Position numbers and translations under genes: made by a program | Assembly: GCA_033763975.1 (NCBI GenBank) | Contig: JANRJM010000016.1 | Location: 1-64,000 of the forward strand | Reading direction: 5' to 3' | Source of the DNA: Planctomycetota bacterium | GTDB lineage: Bacteria > Planctomycetota > Phycisphaerae > Phycisphaerales > UBA1924 | Length of the DNA: 64,000 bases | Notes under the pieces: model-generated | What the model saw: only the letters and a program-made list of their open reading frames with translations | Database searches by the model: none | Told to the model about the DNA's origin: nothing | Shown here: piece by piece, positions 16,360 through 26,284 of the stretch | Layout: every line of letters starts with the position of its first letter | Position numbering within the stretch: position 1 is the first letter of the stretch

Positions 16360-17277
16360 GTGCGAAACGCGATTCGATTCCGGCACGGACACCCGGGATT
16401 TACTCTGATCGAGCTGCTCGTGGTCATTGCCGTGATCGCGCTGCTCATCGGCATCCTCCTCCCCGCACTCGGCTCGGCCCGTGCGTCGGGCCGCCAGGTG
16501 GTGTGCGCGAGCAACCAGCGCACCATCTACAGCATCATCTTCGCGTACGCCGCCGACCACAAGGACCACCACCACGCCAAGCGCCTCAACTACGGCGCTC
16601 GGTTTCTGCGGATCAACCAGAACGGACCCTACCAGCCCACCAACCTGCGCCTCGTTCGCCCCTACGTCATCGACTACACCTCGGACGGCGGGCCGCCGGA
16701 CGTGGCGTACTGGGGCAACATCTACGATCCGTACTTCGACATCAGCGTCGACCCCGAGTGGTACACGGCCCGCATGCCCTGGCCGTCGCAGGAAAACCCG
16801 CCTTTCCCGGGCTGGAAGTTCTGGCGCTGCCCCGAGGCCAAGACCATCGATCCCTACCCCGCGGGCACCAACTTCAGCCCCGATCACTACTACCAGACGT
16901 ACGGCTTCAACGGCGTGGATGACCGGATCGACTCCGCCACCAACCGCCCGGCCGCTACGTGGTTCCGCAGGCAGTTCGTCGCGCAGTACAACCGCGTCAT
17001 CTCGGTTCCTCAGCGTGTCAGCAGCGTCCTCCAGCCCTCCGCGATCATCATCTTCCAGGACGCCTTCGAGCACATGCTCGACGCCAACGGCGACACGCTG
17101 AACGACCTGACGCAGTACAACCCCGACGTTGACAACGGCGATCCTCGCTTCCGCAACTGGCAGAAGGAGTACTTCCGCCATAACGCCGGCTGCAACTCCG
17201 CGTGGGGCGACGGGCACGTCAAGGCCATCGGCAAGGTCAACATCGACGACTCCCTGCCGTGGTACACCGGCCTGTAG
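16360..17277 (+). CDS. Type II secretion-like pseudopilin with H-X9-DG tail
   Basis: A 305-residue protein with the prepilin leader HPGFTLIELLVVIAVIALLI: cleavage after Gly, Phe+1, Glu+5, then a hydrophobic helix. The C-terminus has HNAGCNSAWGDGHVKAIGK, the H-X9-DG motif of the large planctomycetal pseudopilin family. The middle is rich in aromatic residues and lacks known domains. The GTG start follows GAGGAGG at 6-nt spacing. Such proteins would be processed by a PilD peptidase and assembled at the inner membrane. Whether they build a pilus or serve another purpose is not known. Confidence 0.88.
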   Translation: MRNAIRFRHGHPGFTLIELLVVIAVIALLIGILLPALGSARASGRQVVCASNQRTIYSIIFAYAADHKDHHHAKRLNYGARFLRINQNGPYQPTNLRLVRPYVIDYTSDGGPPDVAYWGNIYDPYFDISVDPEWYTARMPWPSQENPPFPGWKFWRCPEAKTIDPYPAGTNFSPDHYYQTYGFNGVDDRIDSATNRPAATWFRRQFVAQYNRVISVPQRVSSVLQPSAIIIFQDAFEHMLDANGDTLNDLTQYNPDVDNGDPRFRNWQKEYFRHNAGCNSAWGDGHVKAIGKVNIDDSLPWYTGL

Positions 17278-17340
17278 ACCCGCCCAAGACCCCGCACAGG
17301 TCGCTCGGCTCAGGTTTCCAAGTTGCTGTCGAATAGTAAC

Positions 17341-18684
17341 ATGCAGCGACGCCCCGATGTTTCCGAGGGGGATGTCAACGCCACTCCCGCGCGCTTGTCC
17401 TTTCAGCAACGCGTCTTGAGTGACGACGCTCGCAGCCTCCTCGACCGCGACGAGCGCCATTTCCTCCGCCAGTCGCTCTCGACGCCCTGCATCACCGCGC
17501 TCGCCGGCGTCCGCGGCTCGACGCTGGTCGATGTCCAAGGCCGCGAGTACCTCGACTTCCACGGCAACAGCGCGCACCAGGTCGGGCACGGGCATCCGCG
17601 GGTGGTCGAGGCGATCACCCGGCAACTGCACGACCTGCCGTTCTGTCCGCGCCGCTACACCAACGAGCCTGCCGTGCGCCTCGCCGAGGCGCTCGCCGCG
17701 CTGACCGGCGGGGCGCTCCCCAAGGTGCTCCTGGCCCCCGGTGGGGGGGCGGCGATGGGCATCGCCATGAAGTTGGCGCGCGTGGCGACCGGACGCTTCA
17801 AGTTCGTCTCGATGTGGGGCGCCTTCCACGGCGCGGGGCTCGACACTATCTCCATCGGTGGCGAAGGCGTCTTCCGACGCGATGCCGGCCCGTTGCTCCC
17901 GGGGTGCGAGCACGTCGCGCCGTTCGCCCCGTCGGCCTGTGCACTCGGCTGCGCCGGCGTGTGCTCGCTCGCGTGCGCCGCACAGGTCGAGGACGTGCTT
18001 GCCCGCGAGGGCGATGTCGCGGCGGTGTTCGCCGAGCCCGTCCGCTGCACGACCGTCGAGGTGCCGCCCGCGGCCTACTGGCAGCGCATCCGGGCGGCGT
18101 GCGACCGGCACGGGGCTTTGCTGGTGTTCGATGAGATCCCGACGTGCCTGGGGCGCACCGGGCGGATGTTCGCGTTCGAGCATTTCGGCGTGACGCCGGA
18201 CATCCTGGTGATGGGCAAGGGCCTGGGCGGGGGCATCGTGCCGCAGGCCGCGGTGCTGGCGCGGGGCGCGCTCGACGCCGCCCCGCACGGCGCGCTGGGG
18301 CACTACACGCACGAGAAGAGCCCGCTGGGCTGCGCGGCGGCGCTGGCCACGCTCGACGTGCTGCGCGACGAGGACCTCGTGTCCCGCAGCGCGCGGGCCG
18401 GCGAGGCCTGGCGGGCGAGCCTGCGCGAGCGGCTCGCGCCCACCGGCCTGCTCCGCGAGGTGCGGGGCGTGGGCCTGCTTGTCGGGGTCGAGCTCCGCGT
18501 CCCCGCGGGCGGCTCGACGGTCGAACTCTGCGACCGGGTGCTGTACGCCTGCCTCGAGCGGGGCCTGAACTTCAAGGTGTCGGACGGGCGGGTGCTCACG
18601 CTCACGCCGCCGCTGACGGTCACGGACGACGAGCTCGCCCGGGCGACCGAGATCATCCGGGCGTCGCTGCTCGAGGCACGATGA
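17341..18684 (+). CDS. Class III aminotransferase-fold enzyme, probable (R)-1-hydroxy-2-aminoethylphosphonate ammonia-lyase
   Basis: A 447-residue PLP fold-type I enzyme. Visible motifs are the N-terminal LSTPCITAL and FHGNSAHQVGHGHP, the substrate-phosphate region APGGGAAMGIAMKLA, MWGAFHGAGLD, the PLP Asp in LLVFDEIPTCLGRTG and Lys in ILVMGKGLGGGI, and HYTHEKSPLGCAAALATL. Ordinary class III transaminases have DEVQTGFGRTG, whereas the DEIPTCLGRTG and HEKSP forms are typical of the PbfA-type lyases linked to phosphonate genes. A lyase would turn hydroxy-aminoethylphosphonate into phosphonoacetaldehyde, the substrate of phnX 6.3 kb upstream. The ATG at 17341 was chosen over a TTG at 17323. The specific substrate is inference from motif and context. 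Confidence 0.72.
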   Translation: MQRRPDVSEGDVNATPARLSFQQRVLSDDARSLLDRDERHFLRQSLSTPCITALAGVRGSTLVDVQGREYLDFHGNSAHQVGHGHPRVVEAITRQLHDLPFCPRRYTNEPAVRLAEALAALTGGALPKVLLAPGGGAAMGIAMKLARVATGRFKFVSMWGAFHGAGLDTISIGGEGVFRRDAGPLLPGCEHVAPFAPSACALGCAGVCSLACAAQVEDVLAREGDVAAVFAEPVRCTTVEVPPAAYWQRIRAACDRHGALLVFDEIPTCLGRTGRMFAFEHFGVTPDILVMGKGLGGGIVPQAAVLARGALDAAPHGALGHYTHEKSPLGCAAALATLDVLRDEDLVSRSARAGEAWRASLRERLAPTGLLREVRGVGLLVGVELRVPAGGSTVELCDRVLYACLERGLNFKVSDGRVLTLTPPLTVTDDELARATEIIRASLLEAR

Positions 18685-18732
18685 CGCCCGGGGCGGGCGT
18701 GCCCGGATGCGCCGGCGTCGGTACGGGCTCGC

Positions 18733-18738
18733 TACGCT
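18733..18738 (+). promoter_or_regulatory. -10-like box TACGCT, leaderless start of BtpA gene
   Basis: TACGCT ends 6 nt before the ATG at 18745. No RBS is present. The box suggests the gene is not only read through from the upstream enzyme. Confidence 0.5.
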
Positions 18739-18744
18739 CGGCGC

Positions 18745-19572
18745 ATGCCTGAGTTTCTGCCGCCCCGTGCGCTGATCGGGATGATCCATGTGCGGGCCCT
18801 GCCCGGCTCGCCGTTCGCGCGCCACACGCCGGACGCCATCACGCAGACAGCCGTGGGCGAGGCGCGCACGCTGGCGGCTGCGGGGTTCGACGCGCTGCTG
18901 ATCGAGAACATGCACGACCGCCCGTACGCGAGCGCCCCGCACGCCCCGCACACGGTGGCGCTGATGACGCGGATCGGCCTGGCGGTTCGGGAGGCGACCC
19001 CGAAACTGCCGCTGGGTGTGCAGATCCTGTCGCTTGGAGAGAAGGAGGCCCTGTCGGTTGCGCTCGCGTGCAACGCCTCGTTCATCCGCGTGGAGAACTT
19101 CGTGTACGCGCACGTCGCGGACGAGGGGCTGCTGGGGCAGGCGGTCGCGCCGAGTCTGCTCCGCTACCGGCGGGAGATCGGTGCGGAGCGCGTGCGGATC
19201 TTCGCGGACATCAAGAAGAAGCACGCGTCGCACGCGCTGACCGCCGACCTGACGCTCGCCGACGCCGCCCACGCCGCGGCGTTCTTCGGCGCCGACGGGC
19301 TGATCGTGACGGGCGGCTTCACGGGGCGAGCGCCGGAGGCGGCGGACGTCGAGGCCTGCGCGGGGGCGGTGCGGCTGCCGGTGCTGCTCGGCAGCGGCGT
19401 GACGCCCCGGAACCTGCCCGGGCTCTTCCGTCACGCCTCGGGGGCGATCGTGGGCTCGTCGATCAAGCGGGGCGGCGTGTGGTCGAACGCGCTCGACCCG
19501 GCCCGGTGCCGCGAACTCGTGCGGGCGCGCGACGGAATCTCCGCCGCGCCGGGGCGGCGCGGGAAGCGGTGA
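18745..19572 (+). CDS. BtpA/SgcQ family TIM-barrel protein
   Basis: A 275-residue soluble protein with the family opening ALIGMIHVRALPGSP, then LLIENMHDRPY, LGVQILS, SFIRVENFVYAHVADEGL, VRIFADIKKKHASH, DGLIVTGGFTG, LLGSGVTPRN and AIVGSSIKRGG, matching the strand ends of a TIM barrel. BtpA affects photosystem I stability in cyanobacteria and SgcQ lies in a sugar operon in E. coli, but the reaction is unknown in most bacteria. It lies 60 nt after the class III enzyme. Any link to phosphonate use is unproven. Confidence 0.85.
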   Translation: MPEFLPPRALIGMIHVRALPGSPFARHTPDAITQTAVGEARTLAAAGFDALLIENMHDRPYASAPHAPHTVALMTRIGLAVREATPKLPLGVQILSLGEKEALSVALACNASFIRVENFVYAHVADEGLLGQAVAPSLLRYRREIGAERVRIFADIKKKHASHALTADLTLADAAHAAAFFGADGLIVTGGFTGRAPEAADVEACAGAVRLPVLLGSGVTPRNLPGLFRHASGAIVGSSIKRGGVWSNALDPARCRELVRARDGISAAPGRRGKR

Positions 19573-19600
19573 TCGACCGGCGGGCCGCTGGTCGGGCGTG

Positions 19601-19975
19601 TCAGCGCTGCTCGATGGTGGGGCGCATGCGCTGGCCGCGCTGCTTGTAGGCGTTCATGGCGCTGGCCTTGTCGGGGAACTCGGCGTTCATGAAGAGGATC
19701 TTGGTGTTGCCGATCTGGATCTCGTCGTTGTCGCGGAGTTCGCACTCGCCCTCGATGCGTCGGCCGTTGATGAACAGCCCGTTGGCGCTCTTCATGTCGA
19801 GGACGACATAGGTGTTCTTGGCGTCCTCGAAGCGGATCTGGATGTGCTTGCGCGAGACGCGTTCGTCGAGCACCTGCACGGTGCAGCCCTCGTCGCGCCC
19901 GACGACGGTGACGCGCTTGCCCAGGGGGGAGTACAGCCCTTCGCTGGGACCCGAAACGACGAGAATGCACGCCAT
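19601..19975 (-). CDS. FHA domain protein
   Basis: A 124-residue protein that is essentially one FHA domain: VTVVGRDEGC, then the phosphothreonine pocket RVSRKHIQI (Ser, His) and SANGLFINGRRI (Asn-Gly). It ends in a basic tail after an MNAYKQRGQRMRP helix. FHA domains bind phosphothreonine, so it may read out a Ser/Thr kinase such as the one at 26285. The start follows GAGGGA. It converges with the BtpA gene. Confidence 0.9.
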   Translation of the reverse strand: MACILVVSGPSEGLYSPLGKRVTVVGRDEGCTVQVLDERVSRKHIQIRFEDAKNTYVVLDMKSANGLFINGRRIEGECELRDNDEIQIGNTKILFMNAEFPDKASAMNAYKQRGQRMRPTIEQR

Positions 19976-20023
19976 TGGTAGTTCCCTCAGTGCTCGGCCC
20001 GAACAGTAGCCGGGCGGGGGGCC

Positions 20024-21487
<1,464 letters not shown>

Positions 21488-21494
21488 GGGCCGC

Positions 21495-21500
21495 AGTCTA
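21495..21500 (-). promoter_or_regulatory. -10-like box TAGACT, leaderless start of cls
   Basis: On the minus strand TAGACT is followed by 7 nt and the cls ATG. Confidence 0.5.
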
Positions 21501-21531
21501 CGCCCCGCGTGGTCTATGCTCCGCCCACGCC

Positions 21532-21984
21532 ATGCGCTACCGCGTGACATGCCGCGACCGATCGAGCGGGCAGACCTACGTCGTGGAGTACGACACCCGC
21601 TCTCCCCAGGCGGCCGAGCATCTCGCGCTGCTGGGCGGGCACGCTGTCGAGAGCGTCGGCACGCTCGAGGGCCCGTCGGCGCCGACGCCGCGGGCCGAGG
21701 GTGGCGGCGTTCTCCCGGCGCCCGCCGGTATGCCGCGCCGCGCCGCACCCCCGGACACCAAGGCGATCTTCTCGCTGGCGCTGGGCGCGGTGGGCATCCT
21801 CGCGGCGTGCGTGCCGCTGGTCGGGCTGCCGATGAACGTCACGGGCCTGGCGCTGGGGCTGCTGAGCAACACGCCCGGGGGTGTCCGGTCGTGCGGGATC
21901 ATCTTGTCGAGCGTGGGCATCGCCCTGACGGTGGTGAGCGGCGTGCTGGGCGTGCTGGCGGTGTCGAACGGGTGGCTCCCCTGA
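21532..21984 (+). CDS. DUF4190-like two-helix membrane protein
   Basis: A 150-residue protein. Residues 1-45 form a small N-terminal domain ([20 protein letters not shown]), followed by a Pro/Ala linker and two hydrophobic helices ending [26 protein letters not shown]. The second part closely resembles the C-terminal half of the GYF_2 protein at 33282 (ITGLILGLLSKQKGGVRTTGIILN), so the two are paralogous in that part. The function is unknown. TATGCT lies 11 nt before the ATG. Confidence 0.7.
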   Translation: MRYRVTCRDRSSGQTYVVEYDTRSPQAAEHLALLGGHAVESVGTLEGPSAPTPRAEGGGVLPAPAGMPRRAAPPDTKAIFSLALGAVGILAACVPLVGLPMNVTGLALGLLSNTPGGVRSCGIILSSVGIALTVVSGVLGVLAVSNGWLP

Positions 21985-22084
21985 CGCCCGCCTCCCTCGG
22001 CGGCGCACGCCCGACTACGCTATCGACCAGACCCGGGCGCGCGGCGCGTTCCCGGCCCACGCACCCCTTCTGACGAGGGCTCGC

Positions 22085-23122
22085 ATGACCATCCGCATCG
22101 GCATCAACGGCTTCGGACGCATCGGCCGCCTGTTCTACCGCATCGCCGCGGAAGACCCCGCGCTCGAGGTGGTCGCGGTGAACGATCTCGTGCCGGCCGA
22201 CAATCTCGCGTACCTGCTGCGGTACGACACCATGCACCGGCGCTTCGCGCCCGGCGGGCAGCCCGCGTCGATCGAGGCCACCGAGAACTCGTTCACGGTC
22301 AACGGGCGCACGACCAGGACCGTCGCCGAGAAGGACCCCGCCAAGCTCCCGTGGAAGGACCTGGGCGTGCAGTACGTGCTGGAGTCCACCGGGTTGTTCA
22401 CGGAGTTCGAGAAGGCCTCGCTGCACCTGAACGCGGGTGCCAAGCGCGTGCTGATCTCGGCCCCGACGAAGTCCAACGAGCAGGTCCCCACGATCTGCCT
22501 GGGCGTGAATCAGGAGACTTACGACCCCGCGAAGCACGCGATCGTGAGCAACGCGAGCTGCACCACCAACTGCCTCGCGCCCATCTCCAAGGTGCTCAAC
22601 GACTCGTTCGGCATCGACGAAGGCCTCATGACCACGGTGCACGCCGTCACCGCGACGCAGCCCACGCAGGACGGCCCGTCGAAGAAGGACTGGCGCGGCG
22701 GGCGCAACGCCTACCAGAACATCATCCCCGCGAGCACCGGCGCCGCCAAGGCCGTCACGCTCTGCATCCCCGCCCTCAAGGGCAAGCTCACGGGCATGTC
22801 GTTCCGCGTGCCGACGGCGGACGTGTCGTGCGTGGACCTGACGTTCCGCACGGCCCGCGACACCTCGCTCGCCGACATCAACGCCGCCTTCAAGCAGGCC
22901 TCCGAGGGAGCGATGAAGGGTATCCTCGGCTACACCGAGGAAGAAGTCGTGAGCAGCGACTTCATCGGCGACCGGCGCAGCAGCATCGTCGACGCGACCG
23001 CGGGCATCGAGCTCAACAAGCGGTTCTTCAAGGTCGTGAGCTGGTACGACAACGAGGCCGGGTACGCCGCCCGCTGCGTCGACTTCATCCGCCTGTTCGC
23101 TTCCAAGGACGGCGCGAAGTAA
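22085..23122 (+). CDS. gap: Glyceraldehyde-3-phosphate dehydrogenase, type I
   Basis: A 345-residue cytoplasmic glycolytic enzyme. NAD-binding [19 protein letters not shown] opens the protein. The catalytic Cys is in [12 protein letters not shown], the partner His in [11 protein letters not shown], and the C-terminal [15 protein letters not shown] is conserved. It lies alone with a leader of about 64 nt after a TACGCT box (22016-22021). The insertion [15 protein letters not shown] is within family variation. Confidence 0.96.
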   Translation: MTIRIGINGFGRIGRLFYRIAAEDPALEVVAVNDLVPADNLAYLLRYDTMHRRFAPGGQPASIEATENSFTVNGRTTRTVAEKDPAKLPWKDLGVQYVLESTGLFTEFEKASLHLNAGAKRVLISAPTKSNEQVPTICLGVNQETYDPAKHAIVSNASCTTNCLAPISKVLNDSFGIDEGLMTTVHAVTATQPTQDGPSKKDWRGGRNAYQNIIPASTGAAKAVTLCIPALKGKLTGMSFRVPTADVSCVDLTFRTARDTSLADINAAFKQASEGAMKGILGYTEEEVVSSDFIGDRRSSIVDATAGIELNKRFFKVVSWYDNEAGYAARCVDFIRLFASKDGAK

Positions 23123-23209
23123 GCGAGAAGTTCCGGGCGGGTCGCGGTGCCGCGCCTCCAGCCTCTGCGTTGGTGACGCGCGGTCGATAGTCCCCGCGCC
23201 GTCGCGCAC

Positions 23210-24244
23210 CTACGTCCCGCTCACAAGCCGCCGGATGGTGGCGGGGCTCTCGGGCTGGCCGGTGCGGGCGGAGAGCAGGGCGGCCTGGCTCATCGCGAGG
23301 ATGGGCTCCAGCGCCACGGGCCCCTCGTCGGGGGCGCGCGGGTCGAGCAGGCGGGCGAGCGCGCCGCCCACCGCGCCGACGGCGTGGTCGGCTCGTTCCG
23401 CGTCGCCCCGCGACGCGCGCCGGAACTCGTCGCGCTTGCTGCCGTCGGGCGCGATCCACTCCCACCCGTCGTCGAAGACGCGCAGGCGTCCCTCGCCCGA
23501 GATCATCGTGATCACGGTGTTCCACCGTCCGGCGGAGTTTGAGGCCGTGAGCACCGCGGCCCGCCCGTCGGCGAAGCGGAGGGTGCCCAGGATGTCGCCG
23601 TCCAGCCCGTGCAGGGTCTCGCCGGGCATGGCGTAGAGCCCTGCGGCGGTGCGCGGGCCGACGTACGCCGCGTCCACGGTCTCGGGCTCGCCCAGCACCG
23701 CGAAGACCAGGTCCATCGCGCCGAAGAGGCGCCCGCCGAGCGACATCTGCTGCGGGGCGGCCCACGCCTCGACGCTGAGCGCGCGGGGTGTGCCGAAGGC
23801 GGCGAGGGTTTCGAGCACATCGCGCCAGGCGGTGCCGGCGCGGGAGAGGCCGAGAAACCGCAGGTGCTGCCCGGCGCCGTCGGGGCCTTCGGCGGTCCAC
23901 CCGGATCGCTTCATGATGAGCGCCGAGGCTGGCACGGCCTCAGTGGAGGCCACCCGCACGCCGCGCTGGTGCAAGGACAGCACCCAGCGGGCGTCGGCGT
24001 CGTCCTCGCCCGCGCCAAAGTCGCCGGGCGACGCGATCCACACGAGCGACACGTCGGCGTCGGTGGCGAACGCGCGCAGATCGTCGAACGGAGCCGCATC
24101 GAGGGCCTTGGCGAGCTGCCCGGACTGGCCTCTGGAAGGCGAGCCCGCGGCGGCGACATCGGCCCCGGCGTGGGCGGCGACGGCGCGGACGAAGTCGGCT
24201 TGCTCTGCCAGGGCCCAGACGGCGATGCGTGGGCGGTCCCCCAT
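23210..24244 (-). CDS. Gfo/Idh/MocA-like oxidoreductase, degenerate
   Basis: A 344-residue protein with a Rossmann-like start (RIAVWALAEQADFVRAVAAH) and a C-terminal alpha/beta domain with a long sheet pattern (LHGLDGDILGTLRFADGRAAVLTASN, ISGEGRLRVFDDGWEWI) as in GFO/IDH/MocA proteins. The usual GxGxxG and EKP motifs are not seen (the matching region is EAVPASALI), so NAD-dependent activity is doubtful. It is divergent from rnpB. TACCAT lies 7 nt before the ATG. Confidence 0.55.
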   Translation of the reverse strand: MGDRPRIAVWALAEQADFVRAVAAHAGADVAAAGSPSRGQSGQLAKALDAAPFDDLRAFATDADVSLVWIASPGDFGAGEDDADARWVLSLHQRGVRVASTEAVPASALIMKRSGWTAEGPDGAGQHLRFLGLSRAGTAWRDVLETLAAFGTPRALSVEAWAAPQQMSLGGRLFGAMDLVFAVLGEPETVDAAYVGPRTAAGLYAMPGETLHGLDGDILGTLRFADGRAAVLTASNSAGRWNTVITMISGEGRLRVFDDGWEWIAPDGSKRDEFRRASRGDAERADHAVGAVGGALARLLDPRAPDEGPVALEPILAMSQAALLSARTGQPESPATIRRLVSGT

Positions 24245-24251
24245 GAACCCG

Positions 24252-24257
24252 ATGGTA
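24252..24257 (-). promoter_or_regulatory. -10-like box TACCAT, leaderless start of Gfo/Idh-like gene
   Basis: On the minus strand TACCAT ends 7 nt before the ATG at 24244. No RBS is present. Confidence 0.45.
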
Positions 24258-24279
24258 CCAGCCGAACTAGTATTGAGTT

Positions 24280-24689
24280 GAGCGCGGCAAGACGGCCGCG
24301 GGCGGGGATGGTCCCCGTCTGAGGAAAGTCCGAGCACGGCAGGACACGCTGGTGGGTAACGCCCACCCGCCCGAACGATCACGGGCGAGGGACAGTGCCA
24401 CAGAGAACAGACCGCCGATGGCTCGAAAGAGCACAGGCAAGGGTGAAACGGTGGGGTAAGAGCCCACCGCCCCGACGGTGACGCCGGGGGCACGGCAAAC
24501 CCCAGCGCGTGCAAGGTCAAGCAGCCTCCGCCCTGTCCGGGCAAGGGAGGCGGGTAGACTGCTCGAGGCGCTCGGCGACGGGCGTCCCAGAGAAATGGCC
24601 GTCGCCTTCGGCAGGCCCGCCCCGAGCCCCCGTCAAATGGTGGGGGCGGGAACCGCCGGAGGAACAGAACTCGGCTTACCGCCGCGCAG
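24280..24689 (+). ncRNA. rnpB: RNase P RNA, bacterial class A
   Basis: About 410 nt. P1 is formed by GCGCGGC (24282-24288) and GCCGCGC (24681-24687). The conserved core elements are present: GAGGAAAGTCCG at 24321 (5' strand of P4), the CACAGAGAACAG region, AGGGTGAAACGGTGGGGTAAGAGCCCACC, AGAGAAATGGCCG and, near the 3' end, ACAGAACTCGGCTTACC. It is the catalytic RNA that matures tRNA 5' ends. A TAGTAT box (24268-24273) lies 7 nt before the predicted 5' end. End points are accurate to a few nucleotides. Confidence 0.95.
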
Positions 24690-24697
24690 ATCGCGAT

Positions 24698-24735
24698 CGC
24701 GGGCCCTTGGGAGACCAGGGGCCCGCGGCCTTTTT
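24698..24735 (+). terminator. Intrinsic terminator of rnpB
   Basis: A 9-bp stem CGCGGGCCC (24698-24706) with GGGCCCGCG (24718-24726), followed by GCC and TTTTT (24731-24735). Confidence 0.88.
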
Positions 24736-24806
24736 GGGTTCGCGATCCGGGTTCGGGCACTCCCGACGCCCCGGCCTGGAAGCCGGGCCTCGGAGGCTCG
24801 CCGATG

Positions 24807-26093
24807 TCAGGCGAGGTACGTCTCCAGTTCCTTCACAAGGAGCGTCCCCTGCGTCGAATAGTCCTGCGCCGTGTTGCGAACGCGGATCAGCACCGCGAGA
24901 GCGTCCGCGTGTGCCTTCCCGACGGCCTTGTCGTCGGTGGGAATTCCCTTCAGGCGCGACTCTATTTCCTTCATCTCGGTGATCTGCTGGGCGGTCTGCG
25001 CGATGGCGAACTGATGTTCTGACTTCAGTTGACCCCACTGCTTGGTGAGGCCCTCCTTGAGCTTCTCGTCCTTGGCCGCTTTGGCGGCCCAGGTCTTCTG
25101 CTGCTCGCGCACGCCCGCCACCTTGCCGCCGTACTTGCCGAGCGTCCCGCCCTCGATGGACTCCAGGCGCGTCTTCATCTCCGCGATCCGCTTGATGAGC
25201 GTGTCCGGGGTCACCTTGCCCATGCGGAACGCCTCGGCGCCTTCGGCGGCGGTGTTGGCCTTCAGCACTTCCGAGCGCAGCGCCGCGATGTACGTGTTCA
25301 CGTCGCGCTGCACCTTCTCCGTCGCCTGCCACGCGGCTCCGGCGTCCTTCTGATAGGCCGCCTTCTTCTCGGGCGGCACGTCGGAGAACGCCGGGTCGAG
25401 GCGGAGTTCGATCATCTCGCCGGTGGTGCTCTTGGCCTTCCAGGCCAGGTTGATCTCCTCGAGCAGTTTGCTCGCCTGCTCGGCGAACTTTGCGGACGCG
25501 CCGGCCGCTATGTCCGCGCCCATCGTGTTGCCGGAGTTCTTGGCCGCCTTGGCCGCCTGCGCCTGCTTGATCGCGTTGGCCGCGGCGGTTTCGACACCCT
25601 TCGACTTGTAGCCCGCGAGCACCGACTCGAGTGACTTCGCCAGGGCGAGGCGCTTCGCGGTGTGCTCCTTCACGGCCTTCTCGCCCTCGGCGAACTTCTT
25701 GAGCGCCTGCGGGTCCACCTTGTCCTTCAGCTTCGCGTGCGCATCCACCAGCGTCTGCATCGCGTCGCCCGCGGACGTATGGATCGACTCCAGCGCCGCC
25801 TTGAGTTTCTTGACGGCCTCGGCATACGCGGGCTTGTCGGCGATGGGCGTGGTCTTGGGGTCGGCGATCGCCTTGTCGAGGATCCCGAGGTACTCGAGGT
25901 ACGCCTTCTGAAACGAGGTCATTGCCTTCTGAAGGTCGCCCGCCGTCTTGGCCTTGTCGGCGCTCTCGAGCGCCGACCCGATGCCGGAGCCCTTGTTGAA
26001 GTGTCCGAGGAAGGTCGCCGACGGCTTCTTCTTCGCGGTGGCTTGTTCGAACGCGGTCTTCGCCTTCTTCCAGTCTTCCTTGAACGTTGGCAT
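24807..26093 (-). CDS. Large helical hypothetical protein
   Basis: A 428-residue protein starting MPTFKEDWKKAKTAFEQATAKKKP. It is Lys/Ala/Glu-rich with heptad-like stretches throughout, has no signal peptide or membrane segment, and contains no cysteine. Repeated amphipathic helices (KLKAALESI, KAVKEHTAKRLALAKSLESVLAGY, IKRIAEMKTRLESIEGG) suggest a long helical-bundle or coiled-coil protein. No family is recognised. The start is preceded by AAAGGT. It is convergent with rnpB and divergent from a Ser/Thr kinase gene, which might regulate or phosphorylate it, but this is only a neighbourhood guess. Confidence 0.65.
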   Translation of the reverse strand: MPTFKEDWKKAKTAFEQATAKKKPSATFLGHFNKGSGIGSALESADKAKTAGDLQKAMTSFQKAYLEYLGILDKAIADPKTTPIADKPAYAEAVKKLKAALESIHTSAGDAMQTLVDAHAKLKDKVDPQALKKFAEGEKAVKEHTAKRLALAKSLESVLAGYKSKGVETAAANAIKQAQAAKAAKNSGNTMGADIAAGASAKFAEQASKLLEEINLAWKAKSTTGEMIELRLDPAFSDVPPEKKAAYQKDAGAAWQATEKVQRDVNTYIAALRSEVLKANTAAEGAEAFRMGKVTPDTLIKRIAEMKTRLESIEGGTLGKYGGKVAGVREQQKTWAAKAAKDEKLKEGLTKQWGQLKSEHQFAIAQTAQQITEMKEIESRLKGIPTDDKAVGKAHADALAVLIRVRNTAQDYSTQGTLLVKELETYLA

Positions 26094-26270
26094 CGTGACC
26101 TTTCGGTGCGGAGCGCGTAGAGCGGACCTCACGATGTCCGGTGCCGCACGCTCCGGGCGGCGAGCATATGTGGCGCTTCAGGATTCCGCAAAGACCACGG
26201 GGGTGCCGCTGTGCGGAGCGGGAGAATGCGTGCGCGCCGGGCGGTACGGCGCGACGAAGAACCCCCGGGA

Positions 26271-26276
26271 TACCCT
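26271..26276 (+). promoter_or_regulatory. -10-like box TACCCT, leaderless start of Ser/Thr kinase
   Basis: TACCCT ends 8 nt before the ATG at 26285. Confidence 0.45.
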
Positions 26277-26284
26277 CGGATCAA

